Below are positions 1 to 8,809 of a stretch of 64,000 nt of DNA, one piece after another. A program made the translations under genes and the position numbers. Each line of letters opens with the position of its first letter. Position 1 is the first letter of the stretch. This stretch comes from Fulvimarina pelagi HTCC2506. GTDB lineage: Bacteria > Pseudomonadota > Alphaproteobacteria > Rhizobiales > Rhizobiaceae. The DNA lies in assembly GCF_000153705.1 (NCBI RefSeq), contig NZ_DS022272.1:2988798-3052797 (forward strand), read 5' to 3'. The notes beneath the pieces are model-generated. The model did not search any database. It was not told where the DNA came from and was given only the letters and a program-made list of their open reading frames with translations.

Positions 1-1
1 C

Positions 2-55
2 AACGTCAATTTCTCCTTCGGCCGCATGTCACCGACGTCAGCCGATCAGGTCTGA
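2..55 (+). CDS. possible 3' end of a truncated gene
   Basis: An open frame enters from the left edge and reads NVNFSFGRMSPTSADQV before a TGA at 53-55. Codon third positions are mostly G or C, like the real genes of this window. Only 17 residues are visible, so no family can be named, and the stretch may be chance. No terminator is visible after it. Confidence 0.25.
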   Translation, partial: NVNFSFGRMSPTSADQV

Positions 56-304
56 GCGCTATACGCTTTTGATCGATTTGGTACCCGCCGAATGTCTAAA
101 AGGCCGGGGTCTACGCATATCCTGACTGTTATGGGCCGCAGTCCCGCATCTGAGTGGCTTCACGTGGAATTGCAATCCTGACCCGAATGACGGTGATAAA
201 CTTCGCACCGAGCTTATCAGCTCTCGAGACCCTTCGTCCTTTTGCGCAATTTCGGACGAACCGCCTGACTTCTCCTCGGAATTGCACTCGAAAGAAGGTC
301 CATT

Positions 305-439
305 ATGGCCAAAGGACAGATGCGCGGGAACAAGGAAATCCGCAAACCTAAAGCCGACAAGAAAGCTGTGAAACCCGAGCCGGCTGCGGTCGCAACGCCG
401 GCAAAGTTCGCAAAGAGCCAGGACGGGAAGAAGAAGTAG
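305..439 (+). CDS. small basic protein, conserved hypothetical (44 aa)
   Basis: A 44-residue frame beginning MAKGQMRGNKEIRKPKADKK and ending in a lysine cluster. About a third of its residues are Lys or Arg and there is no membrane segment. Short proteins starting MAKGQMR.NKE.RKPK are, to my knowledge, common unannotated ORFs in rhizobial genomes, which supports reality. A GAAAGAAGG stretch precedes the ATG by a few bases as a plausible ribosome site. Function is unknown; the composition would suit nucleic-acid or ribosome contact, which is inference. The gene is convergent with the glutamate dehydrogenase gene. Confidence 0.6.
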   Translation: MAKGQMRGNKEIRKPKADKKAVKPEPAAVATPAKFAKSQDGKKK

Positions 440-626
440 GCACCCTCGCTGGGGGTCACTGGCGGTCGAAGCTCACACGCCATCATGGTTCGATCGCGCG
501 GTGATCCACGAAGGCAACGCTCGTGGTCAACGACTTCCGCGGCGTTTCCCATCACGGTCGCTCGAACCATCGGACGCTCAAGGGGCATCGCATGGTCTTG
601 CGGTGCCCCTCTTTCGCGATTGCCGC

Positions 627-3600
627 TCAGCCGGCGAGATCGGCGAGGAGGCCTGCGGCTACCGTTAGGCGTGGGACGGAAGCCTCGCCGCTGCCCGTCA
701 GCGTGCGGATCTGGTTGCCGATCCGTTTTGCATGGTCCCCCTGATCTTCGCTCCACGCCGTGACGGGATTGTCCGCATCGCCATAGCTCTTGAGCGCAGT
801 CTCAGTCAGTTTTCGACGTGCCTCCGCAATCTGACTGCCCGACCGGTCGAGTGCCAGAATTTCGTAGTAGTCCGCCGCTTCGATTCCGAAGATTGCCGAC
901 TCCAGTCGTCCGATCTCGAAACGCTCGGTCATGCCGAAATAAGTCGCCATCACCGCTTCCGGCGGCTTCGATGTTTCACGTGAAACAGAGGCGATGTCCG
1001 GCACCAGTGCAACGAGCGGCAGGGCCGCCAGATCCTCGGACAGATCCTGCGGTACGCCGTTCGCGGCCCAGGCTTCGGCGCTCGCCTTCGTATCGGCGCG
1101 GGAGGCGTCCGAGGCGAGATCGAGCAATTTCGGCTTCAGCTGCTCCAGTGCATTGCGGCATTCGACCACGACACCGGTCAGACCACTGGAGAAGGTCTCG
1201 TTGCGCACGAACCAACGGGTTGACCGGCGCAGGAACGCCGCAACGGCCTCGTAGAGATCGTTCTGCAGCTCGCCGTCGATCTTCGTATCGAGCGCATCGA
1301 TCCTGTCGGTGAGCGCTGCGACATTGAGCCCGTCATGGGAGGCGACGAAGCTGCGGACGATCCGCGATGGCGAGGCCCCCGTCGCCTCGCGGATCACAGT
1401 GAGGAATGTCGGCCCGCAGCGATTGGCAAGCTCGTTCGACAGGATCGTCGCGACGATTTCACGCTTCAGCCGGTGGCTCTCGATATCCCGCGCGAAATCG
1501 CGACGCATCGGGCCGGGGAAGTAGTCGTGCAGCCGATCCTCCAGATAGGGATCGTCCGGCAGGTCGCTGTCGACCAGCTGGTCGAACAGCGTCAGCTTGG
1601 AATAGGCGAGCAGCACCGCAACTTCGGGCCGGGCCAAACCGCCGCCGGTCGCCTTCAGATCGGCGATTGCCCCATCCGCAGGCAGCACTTCGACCGCTCT
1701 GTCGAGATCGCCGGTCTCTTCGAGCGCGGCCATGAAGCGCGACTGCAACGGCAGGATCGCATTGCCTTTCCGCGCATCGAGCGAGATCGCCAGCGTCTGC
1801 TCGTAATTGTTGACGAGGACGAGCCGGGAGACGTTCTCCGTCATCGACGCGAGAAGCGTGTTGCGGGCGTCCCGATCGAGCCGCCCCTCCTCCATTGCCG
1901 ATTTCAGCGCGATCTTGATGTTCACCTCGACGTCGGATGTGTTGACGCCGGCAGAGTTGTCGATCGCGTCAGAATTGATCCGTCCGCCGCTCCGGGCGAA
2001 CTCGATCCGCCCGCGTTGGGTGACGCCAAGATTGGCACCCTCGCCCACAACCTTCGCCCGAACCTCCGGCGCGGTAACGCGTACGGCATCGTTCGCACGG
2101 TCGCCGACGTCCGAATTGGATTCGGTGGCTGCTCGGATATAGGTCCCGATGCCACCGAACCAGAGAAGATCGGCCGGGCTCTTGAGGATGGCGGAGATGA
2201 TCTCCGGTGGCGTGCCGCTCTCCTTGTCAAAACCGATCGCTTCGCGTGCTTCCTGCGAGAGCGTTATCCGCTTATTCTTCCGCGAGAAAACGCCGCCGCC
2301 TTTCGAGATCTTTCCTTCGTCGTAATCGGCCCACGAGGAGCGGGCCATCCCGAACAGCCGCTTGCGCTCGGCAAAGCTCGTCGCAGGATCTGGGTCAGGA
2401 TCGATGAAGATGTCACGATGGTCGAAGGCAGCGATCAGCTTCGTCTGCTGCGACAGAAGCATGCCGTTGCCAAAGACGTCGCCCGACATGTCGCCGCAGC
2501 CGACCGCCGTGAACGGGTCGGTTTGGATGTCGTGGTTCATCTCACGGAAATGTCGCTTCACGGCTTCCCACGCGCCGCGCGCGGTAATGCCCATCGCCTT
2601 GTGGTCGTAGCCGACCGAACCGCCAGACGCAAAGGCGTCGTCAAGCCAAAAGTCCACCGACTGAGCGATGGCGTTCGCAGTATCAGAGAAGGTCGCCGTG
2701 CCCTTGTCGGCGGCGACGACGAAATAGGGATCGTCCCCATCGATACGCTTCACCTTCTGCGGCGCGACGATGTCGGCGCCGGCGATATTGTCGGTGATCG
2801 ACAGCAGCGACGCGATGAAGACGACGTAGGCCGACTTGCCGGCATTGAACCAGGCTTCGCGATCGGCGGCCGGGTCCGGCAGGCGTTTCGGATAAAACCC
2901 GCCCTTGGCGCCGACGGGCACGATGACCGCGTTCTTCACCTGCTGTGCTTTGACCAGCCCCAGCACCTCGGTGCGGTAATCCTGCGCCCGGTCAGACCAG
3001 CGCAGGCCGCCACGCGCGACCTTGCCGAAGCGCAGGTGGACGCCCTCGACACGGGCGTCGAAGACGAAGATCTCGCGGAACGGGACCGGCTGCGGCAGAC
3101 CTTCCACCGCCGCACTGTCGAACTTGAAGGCGAGCGCGGGTTCGACGTCGCCAGGCTTGTTGTCGAGATCGGCGCATGTGCCGTCGATCGCGAAATAATT
3201 GGTGCGGAGAGTTGCAAGGATCGCGCTCGCATAATGCCGAAGGATGCGGTCGTCGTCGATCGAATCGACCGCCTCCAACCGCTCGATGAGATCGGTGAAG
3301 CGATCGGCGACCCCACGGTCGGCCGCTCGCGCGATCAGGGCGGCATCGACGCCGGGGATGCCCTTGGCAGCCCCCTCCGCATCGACTTCGGACGCCTTGC
3401 CGTCTGACGAGGCCGGATCAAGGGCTTCTTCGAAAAGCGTGAAAAGAGACTTGGCGAAGTCGGCGCGCCGGGTCAGAGCGTCGGCCAGGAAGTCGGCTGA
3501 ATAGGTGAGACCCCCCTGGCGCAGATAGCGGCCATAGGCCCGCAGCACGTTCGCCTGGCGATGGTCGAGGCCGGCTTCGAGCACCAGCGCATTGAAGCCG

Positions 3601-5540
3601 TCATTCTCGATCCGCTGGCCCCAGACCGCCGAGAAGGTCTGTTCCAGCGCCTTGCCGTTATCGCCGAGATGGATCTCCCCGCCGGCCCGGCGCTGCAGAT
3701 CCATGTCGTGCAGGTGCACGTGTTCGCCATCCGGCCGGCGAATCTCGAAGGTACGCTCCGAGACGACCGAAAAGCCCATATTCTCGAGGATCGGAACGCG
3801 GGTCGAGAGCGCCACCGCATCGCCGAGATGGAAGATTTTCAGGCGGGCGACCGTCGCAGCGTCACCCGGCCGGCGATAGAAGTCCATGAAGAGCGGCGCA
3901 TCAGCGGTCAGGTCCGCCATCACGCCGGCATCGGACACTGCCTCTTCCGGCGCGATGACGTCGCGATAACTTTCGGGCAGGCCGGCCGCGAAATCGGCAA
4001 GCTCGGCGAAGCGACCGCGACGCGCAAGGACCGTCTGGAAGGTATCGGCCCAATTGCGTGAGAGCAGGCGAATCTCTTCCTCGATCGCCTCGACATCAAC
4101 CTCCGGTAGCTCATCCGAGCGCCGGCCAATGATGATGTGGACGCGTGCGAGCGGGCCTTCCGGGAAAGCGGGATAATAAGCCGAGACCCGACCCTCGTAG
4201 GCATCGGCGAGCATGGCACCGATCCGTTCGCGAAGACGAGAATCGTAGCGGTCGCGCGGTACGTAGACCATGATCGAAACGAAGCGGTCGAACCGATCCG
4301 GCCGCGGCATGACCTTGATCCTCGGGCGCTCATTGAGGCCGACCGCCGTTGTCGCAAACTCCTCCAGGGTCTCCGGGTCGATCTGGAAAATTTCGTCGCG
4401 CGGGTAGGACTCGAGCACATTTAGAAGCGCCTTGCCCGAATGGGAATCGGCGCGGAAGCCCGAATGCGCAATCACCGTCTCGGCCTTCAGACGCAGATAC
4501 GGAATCGACAGGATCGAGCGGGTATACGCCGATGAGGTGAAGAGCCCAACGAAGCGGACCTCTCCGCGCAGTCCGCCATTCTGATCGTACTGCTTGACCC
4601 CGACGTAATCCATGTAAGCGCGGCGGTGGATTTTCGTCTGCGCGTTCGCTTTGGTGACGATCATCGGCTGCTTGGCTTCGAGAAAAGCGCGAATTTCCGG
4701 TGTCGTCGTTGTCGGTTGGCCCTGCCGGCCAAGGATCGAGACCGACGGGTCCGACAGGATGCCGAGGCTGTCGTCCTCGCGGCGCGCGAGGAGGTCGCCG
4801 GCGTCCTCGTGGCTTACACCGTAGACGCGGCTGCCCAGGAAGATGAAGTTGTCGTTGCGCAGCCATTGCAACAGTTCGGCCGATTCCGCGATCAGGGTCT
4901 TCTCGTCGCCCTCGACCCGCTCGGCCTGCTGGCGCAGATCCGCGATCACGCCATCAGCTCGTGCGCGCATCGCCCCGAAGTCCCTGTTGGCGAGGCGGAC
5001 GTGATTGAGGATCCGCTCTAGGCTCTCGCGCAGCTTCCGTCCACCTTCGGGATCGGCAAAACGGTCGAGCGCGAACTGGATGACGCTGATGCGTTCGCTC
5101 CGTGCCCCATCGACGTTGAGATGCGAGGCCGTCGCGAAGCTTGAAATTGTCCCCTCCGGCTCCCGCATAACGTCGAGGATCGGATGCGAGATGTAATGGA
5201 TAGCCGACGACCGGGCGGCGATCTCGCCGGCAAGGGAATCGAACAGGAATGGCATGTCCCGATTGACGATCGTCACCAGTTGGAGACGATCACCATCCCG
5301 CTCGAAATCGTCCGGCTCGTCGACACGAACGACCGGTCCCTCACCCTTGTGGCTTAGGAGGCAATCCGTCGCCGCGCGTACTGAAATGGCGAGAGAGTTT
5401 ACCTCGAATGCCCTCAGATCCTCGACAGGCGGTCTTGCGAAGAGGAGCGGAGCCAAACTCGCGGCTGCATCGCCTTCGGGAAATTGCCCGATGACGGCCT
5501 CGAGCAGTTCCAGTTTCGTCGATCCGACCGGTTTATGCAT
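627..5540 (-). CDS. NAD-specific glutamate dehydrogenase, large (180 kDa) class
   Basis: Catabolic glutamate dehydrogenase, L-glutamate + NAD to 2-oxoglutarate + ammonium, cytosolic. At 1637 residues it has the length of the large bacterial class (Pseudomonas GdhB, Caulobacter GdhZ). The N-terminal third is the regulatory ACT-like part; the catalytic core begins near residue 800 with ARGGLRWSDR and the lysine motif PVGAKGGF, followed by GCGDMSGDVFGNG and the GVNTSDVEVNIK segment. I start at MHKPVGSTKL because a good Shine-Dalgarno (GGGAGAG) lies just upstream; an in-frame start 60 bases further out (5600) has none. A perfect parS site lies in the coding sequence at 972-987, encoding VSRET. 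The gene stands alone. Confidence 0.95.
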   Translation of the reverse strand: MHKPVGSTKLELLEAVIGQFPEGDAAASLAPLLFARPPVEDLRAFEVNSLAISVRAATDCLLSHKGEGPVVRVDEPDDFERDGDRLQLVTIVNRDMPFLFDSLAGEIAARSSAIHYISHPILDVMREPEGTISSFATASHLNVDGARSERISVIQFALDRFADPEGGRKLRESLERILNHVRLANRDFGAMRARADGVIADLRQQAERVEGDEKTLIAESAELLQWLRNDNFIFLGSRVYGVSHEDAGDLLARREDDSLGILSDPSVSILGRQGQPTTTTPEIRAFLEAKQPMIVTKANAQTKIHRRAYMDYVGVKQYDQNGGLRGEVRFVGLFTSSAYTRSILSIPYLRLKAETVIAHSGFRADSHSGKALLNVLESYPRDEIFQIDPETLEEFATTAVGLNERPRIKVMPRPDRFDRFVSIMVYVPRDRYDSRLRERIGAMLADAYEGRVSAYYPAFPEGPLARVHIIIGRRSDELPEVDVEAIEEEIRLLSRNWADTFQTVLARRGRFAELADFAAGLPESYRDVIAPEEAVSDAGVMADLTADAPLFMDFYRRPGDAATVARLKIFHLGDAVALSTRVPILENMGFSVVSERTFEIRRPDGEHVHLHDMDLQRRAGGEIHLGDNGKALEQTFSAVWGQRIENDGFNALVLEAGLDHRQANVLRAYGRYLRQGGLTYSADFLADALTRRADFAKSLFTLFEEALDPASSDGKASEVDAEGAAKGIPGVDAALIARAADRGVADRFTDLIERLEAVDSIDDDRILRHYASAILATLRTNYFAIDGTCADLDNKPGDVEPALAFKFDSAAVEGLPQPVPFREIFVFDARVEGVHLRFGKVARGGLRWSDRAQDYRTEVLGLVKAQQVKNAVIVPVGAKGGFYPKRLPDPAADREAWFNAGKSAYVVFIASLLSITDNIAGADIVAPQKVKRIDGDDPYFVVAADKGTATFSDTANAIAQSVDFWLDDAFASGGSVGYDHKAMGITARGAWEAVKRHFREMNHDIQTDPFTAVGCGDMSGDVFGNGMLLSQQTKLIAAFDHRDIFIDPDPDPATSFAERKRLFGMARSSWADYDEGKISKGGGVFSRKNKRITLSQEAREAIGFDKESGTPPEIISAILKSPADLLWFGGIGTYIRAATESNSDVGDRANDAVRVTAPEVRAKVVGEGANLGVTQRGRIEFARSGGRINSDAIDNSAGVNTSDVEVNIKIALKSAMEEGRLDRDARNTLLASMTENVSRLVLVNNYEQTLAISLDARKGNAILPLQSRFMAALEETGDLDRAVEVLPADGAIADLKATGGGLARPEVAVLLAYSKLTLFDQLVDSDLPDDPYLEDRLHDYFPGPMRRDFARDIESHRLKREIVATILSNELANRCGPTFLTVIREATGASPSRIVRSFVASHDGLNVAALTDRIDALDTKIDGELQNDLYEAVAAFLRRSTRWFVRNETFSSGLTGVVVECRNALEQLKPKLLDLASDASRADTKASAEAWAANGVPQDLSEDLAALPLVALVPDIASVSRETSKPPEAVMATYFGMTERFEIGRLESAIFGIEAADYYEILALDRSGSQIAEARRKLTETALKSYGDADNPVTAWSEDQGDHAKRIGNQIRTLTGSGEASVPRLTVAAGLLADLAG
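972..987. other. parS: parS site 1 (exact consensus)
   Basis: TGTTTCACGTGAAACA, a perfect 16-base palindrome identical to the bacterial parS consensus bound by ParB/Spo0J. It lies inside the 3' part of the glutamate dehydrogenase gene. parB is encoded in this window at 27148. Confidence 0.9.
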
Positions 5541-5788
5541 GACGCTCTCCCGCTTCTTACCGATTGCGATGCGCCATGATCGCGTCATCGCATTCTGCAC
5601 CGGTCAGCTTACCCTCTGTCCAACCGCACGGACAACGAAGGATCGGACGCCGAACGGTTCGGTCGGGTATCTGGGCCTCGACAGGGCGATTTCAGCGCCC
5701 GAAACCGTAATACTGATGAATTCCACCGCTCGAAGGAGGGGTTACAAACGCTTTCCAGGACGGCCCGCAACCGATAAGGACGGATCTC

Positions 5789-6046
5789 ATGGGTACACGC
5801 GAAGACGAAGACGAAGCCCGCAGCCGCGAGGCAAACCGCATCCTCAAAGCGATTCGCGAGGAGACGGATCCCCAGACCGGGACGCATGTCCAAAACTGGC
5901 TGTTGCGGCCGAAAGAATTCTTCGCCGCCGACGATGCCGACCCGGACGATCGGATCGAGAAGATCGGCCTCCGGATCGGGCGGGTCGCGAGCGTCGTCGG
6001 CTTCGTGGTCTTCGCGATTATCCTCTATTTCCAGTTCGTATCATGA
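5789..6046 (+). CDS. small single-pass membrane protein, hypothetical (85 aa)
   Basis: An 85-residue protein with a charged, acidic N-terminal region (residues 1-55, rich in Asp, Glu and Arg) and one hydrophobic segment near residues 65-83 (VASVVGFVVFAIILYF), so probably a tail-anchored inner-membrane protein with the N-terminus in the cytosol. An AAGGAC ribosome site precedes the ATG. Its stop overlaps the start of the pyridoxal kinase gene as ATGA, so the two are translationally coupled. I do not recognise the family. The upstream gap (5541-5788) is divergent from glutamate dehydrogenase and must hold both promoters. Confidence 0.7.
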   Translation: MGTREDEDEARSREANRILKAIREETDPQTGTHVQNWLLRPKEFFAADDADPDDRIEKIGLRIGRVASVVGFVVFAIILYFQFVS

Positions 6047-6939
6047 GCCATACGAAAGGCGACGGACGGAATACGGACGATCCCGACAAGGCGGTGATGC
6101 TCGCCATCTCCAGCCATGTCGTGCGCGGGGCCGTTGGGAATCGCGGGGGCGTCTTCGCGCTTGAAAGCCTTGGACACCGCGTTTGGTCGGTGCCGACCAT
6201 CGCTCTGCCCTGGCATCCGGGGCATGGTCCGGGAACCCGGATCATTCCCGATGACGCACAATTTCGAACGCTTTGCTCGGAGATCGCAGCGTCTCCCTTC
6301 GCTTCGGAAATCGGAGCGGTGACGACCGGCTATTTCGCGACCGGCGGTCAGGTTCACGCGGCAGCGGACCTCATCGAAGCGTTACGCCGATCAAATCCTG
6401 GCCTTATCTACTGCCTTGATCCAGTACTTGGCGACGAGGGCAGGCTCTACCGCCCGCCCGAAGTGCTTGCCGCCATCTCCGAACGTCTCCTGCCAATCGC
6501 TGATATTGCGACACCGAATCGGTTCGAGCTCGAATTTCTCACCGATCTCAGCTTGAACGAGAACGGCCATCTCGTCGAGGCCGCGCGCACACTCGGGCCA
6601 GGCATGGTTTTGGTGACCTCGGCATTCGGCATGCTCTCCGGCAGCATCGCAAATCTCCTTGTAACCGAGAAAGCGGTGGATCTCGCCGAACATCGTTTGA
6701 TCGAGAACGGGCCGAATGGCGGCGGTGACCTGACGGCCGCGCTGTTCCTCGCCCGGCTGGTCGAAGGCCAGAAACCGGAAAACGCCCTAAGACTGGCGAC
6801 GGCCTCGGTCTTCGAGATCCTTGCGCGCACCGCAAAACGCGGCCTCAACGAGCTGTCGCTCCAGACCGATGCGAGCTCTCTCGCAACGCCGTTCGCCATG
6901 GTCCAGATGCGCAAGCTCGCCGGCCCGAAAAAGAGATGA
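6043..6939 (+). CDS. pdxY: pyridoxal kinase, PdxY/PdxK type
   Basis: ATP-dependent kinase of the vitamin B6 salvage pathway, phosphorylating pyridoxal and related vitamers. The 298-residue product is the usual length. The N-terminal segment ISSHVVRGAVGNRGGVFALE matches the family signature (SHVVYGHVGN); YCLDPVLGDEG is the central substrate and metal segment; NGGGDLTAALFLARL near the C-terminus is the ribokinase-fold anion hole (GxGD, here GGGD) with the catalytic Asp. The start codon overlaps the preceding small membrane protein gene by four bases. PdxY and PdxK cannot be separated by eye. Confidence 0.85.
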   Translation: MSHTKGDGRNTDDPDKAVMLAISSHVVRGAVGNRGGVFALESLGHRVWSVPTIALPWHPGHGPGTRIIPDDAQFRTLCSEIAASPFASEIGAVTTGYFATGGQVHAAADLIEALRRSNPGLIYCLDPVLGDEGRLYRPPEVLAAISERLLPIADIATPNRFELEFLTDLSLNENGHLVEAARTLGPGMVLVTSAFGMLSGSIANLLVTEKAVDLAEHRLIENGPNGGGDLTAALFLARLVEGQKPENALRLATASVFEILARTAKRGLNELSLQTDASSLATPFAMVQMRKLAGPKKR

Positions 6940-7058
6940 CAATCGAGCCGGTCGCCAATCGGGCCGAGCTTTCCTTGCCATCCGGGTCGCAAAAAACCGT
7001 CCGATCTTCTCGAATTGTGGATGGAGGCGCAGCGATCGGAGCCCTATAATCTCGATCT

Positions 7059-7712
7059 ATGAGCGAACATCTGCCCGATCACCTCGTCACCGGTTACAAG
7101 ACCTTTCTGGAAAAGCGCCTTCCCGGAGAACGGGATCGCTTCCGTCAGTTGGCCGAAGCCGGCCAGAAGCCGCCGACCATGGTGATCGCCTGCTGCGATT
7201 CTCGAACGGCGCCCGAAACGATCTTCAGTTCGTCCCCGGGCGAGATCTTCGTCGTTCGAAACGTCGCTAATCTAGTCCCACCCTATGAGCCCGGCGGTGA
7301 CAATCACTCCGTCTCTGCAGCGCTTGAATTCGCTGTGCAGGCGTTGAAGGTGAAGCACATCGTGATCCTCGGCCATAGCCATTGCGGCGGCATAAAAGCC
7401 GCCCTCTCGCCGGAAAGAGAGCCGTTGTCGCCTGGCGATTTCATCGGCAAGTGGGTGGGCCTGCTCGATCCCGTCGCCAAAGGCATGCATGACGACGATC
7501 GCATGACCCCGGAGGAGCGCCAAACCGCGACGGAGCGAACCGCCATCCGCCATTCGGTCGGCAATCTTCGAACATTCCCGATGATCGAGGAACTGGAAGC
7601 AGCAAACGAGCTTACCCTGCACGGCGCCTGGGTCGATATCGCCACAGGCGATCTTTGGACCATGGACCCGCAGACCGGCGAATTCGGTCGTATGGATTCC
7701 GTACTGGAATAG
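7059..7712 (+). CDS. beta-class carbonic anhydrase
   Basis: Zinc enzyme for CO2/bicarbonate interconversion, cytosolic. The 217-residue sequence shows the beta-class zinc site: Cys45 and the Asp47-Arg49 dyad in ACCDSR, then His106 and Cys109 in GHSHCGG. The mid region VVRNVANLVPPYE is the typical substrate segment. A single ATG fits, with the gene 119 bases after pdxY on the same strand. It may support carboxylases or urease-linked bicarbonate balance, but nothing in the neighbourhood proves that. Confidence 0.93.
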   Translation: MSEHLPDHLVTGYKTFLEKRLPGERDRFRQLAEAGQKPPTMVIACCDSRTAPETIFSSSPGEIFVVRNVANLVPPYEPGGDNHSVSAALEFAVQALKVKHIVILGHSHCGGIKAALSPEREPLSPGDFIGKWVGLLDPVAKGMHDDDRMTPEERQTATERTAIRHSVGNLRTFPMIEELEAANELTLHGAWVDIATGDLWTMDPQTGEFGRMDSVLE

Positions 7713-8134
7713 GACGGTTTCTGCGAACAAAGATTGGCGTAGTGCCCCATCCCTAGGGGCTTGTTAAGGCGGCGTTCGATCCCGGAGAGCCGTCTTCAGA
7801 CTGCGTTAGAAACTACGCACTGCCGTAAAACCCCCGAAAAGCTGCAGTTTTTCCCCATTTCAGCCGCGTTTGGATTCTTAGACCCAAGGCCTGTGCGTAG
7901 ATCGGAGCCAACACCGCGACGGCTTGCATGAACGTCTGCATTCGACGCCGTGAGGGCGAGGTCGGACTGTTGCAAATGCGTTTCAGCGTTGCAGATTGGC
8001 ACAATTTTGGGGCCCACAGACTTGCATGACGACCCGAGCATCCCTCTAGTGGATACAGAGCGCGTCATCAGGGCTTTGGCCCTTCCGAACCGAACCTGCC
8101 GCGTCGGCGCATGATGAGGGGAAGCATTCGACCG
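7713..8134. other. intergenic region without a supported gene
   Basis: About 420 bases between carbonic anhydrase and the lipoprotein. Short frames on the minus strand have no ribosome site or recognisable sequence. A weak hairpin GCCCC..GGGGC (7744-7760) lies 32 bases after the carbonic anhydrase stop but lacks a T-run. The right end must carry the lipoprotein promoter. Confidence 0.4.
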
Positions 8135-8719
8135 ATGAAACTATCTTTCTTGAAAGCGGGAGCGGCTATTGCCGCAATGCTGACAGCGGCTGGATGTTCG
8201 CCGTCGATCCCAAGCTTCAGTAGCAACGATCGCGGACCGGCGCCGCTGACGGCATCACCGACACCTCAGGTCTCGCAGAACCAACTGCCGCCACCGCCGC
8301 CACCGCCACCGCCGAACCAGGACATGGCGAACAACGCGACGAACGGCGATCAAAACGGCGAGAACGGCGACACTCAGGTTGCCGCGCTCGATCCGAATGC
8401 CGGTTCCAACGCCTCCTCGTCCTCGTCGGGTGGAGGCGGGAGCCTTTCGCGCAACAAGGTTCTCGGCGCCTACAAGGTGACGACGGCTGGCGGTAACTGC
8501 CAGATCATCCTCTCCCTCACCAAATGGAGCGGCGGCTACCGCGCCGCTTCGCGCGGCTGCCCTGGCGCCGTTGCCGACGTTTCCGCCTGGGACGTTTCAG
8601 GCAGCAATGTTGTCCTGAGAAACTCCGGCGGATCGCAGGTTGCGAGCCTCTCCTCCACGGGCGACTCGCGCTATGACGGCCAGACTCAGGGCGGACAGGC
8701 AATCAGTCTCTATCGCTGA
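8135..8719 (+). CDS. lipoprotein with AprI/Inh-type metalloprotease inhibitor domain
   Basis: Predicted outer-membrane or periplasmic lipoprotein of 194 residues. The N-terminus MKLSFLKAG..AAGC is a signal peptide with a lipobox cysteine near residue 21. A low-complexity linker with nine consecutive prolines and Asn/Gly-rich and Ser/Gly-rich runs follows (about residues 30-105). The last ~85 residues (GAYKVTTAGGNCQIILSL, a second Cys in SRGCPGAV, WDVSGSNVVL) resemble the beta-barrel AprI/Inh protease inhibitor domain with its two cysteines. Earlier in-frame ATGs at 8111 and 8114 would spoil the signal peptide, so I start at 8135. A strong terminator follows. Confidence 0.8.
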   Translation: MKLSFLKAGAAIAAMLTAAGCSPSIPSFSSNDRGPAPLTASPTPQVSQNQLPPPPPPPPPNQDMANNATNGDQNGENGDTQVAALDPNAGSNASSSSSGGGGSLSRNKVLGAYKVTTAGGNCQIILSLTKWSGGYRAASRGCPGAVADVSAWDVSGSNVVLRNSGGSQVASLSSTGDSRYDGQTQGGQAISLYR

Positions 8720-8747
8720 GACTCGCCGCATCACATGGAATGACGAG

Positions 8748-8774
8748 CCCCGGTCCAAGCGGCCGGGGTTTTTT
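8748..8774 (+). terminator. intrinsic terminator of the lipoprotein gene
   Basis: Stem CCCCGG / CCGGGG (8748-8753 and 8763-8768), nine-base loop, then TTTTTTG. It ends 29 bases after the lipoprotein stop and lies just before the convergent phosphomutase gene. Confidence 0.85.
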
Positions 8775-8809
8775 GTTTCGAATGCGTTCGAAGAAAAGCG
8801 TTTCGCGGA

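Noticed and set aside
1335-3407. 690-codon plus-strand open frame opposite the glutamate dehydrogenase gene
   Set aside because: It is the antisense of a strongly conserved gene; long antisense frames are usual in high-GC coding DNA, and it resembles no protein.
5254-6042. Extension of the pyridoxal kinase frame to 5254
   Set aside because: The added part lies across the glutamate dehydrogenase start region and the small membrane protein gene; the ATG at 6043 begins the conserved protein.
7813-8004. 63-codon minus-strand frame in the carbonic anhydrase/lipoprotein gap
   Set aside because: No ribosome site and no recognised family; overlapping frames on the same strand are equally open.
8282-8313. 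CCG/CCA-rich run considered as a microsatellite
   Set aside because: It is an in-frame polyproline linker of the lipoprotein with mixed codons, not a pure repeat.
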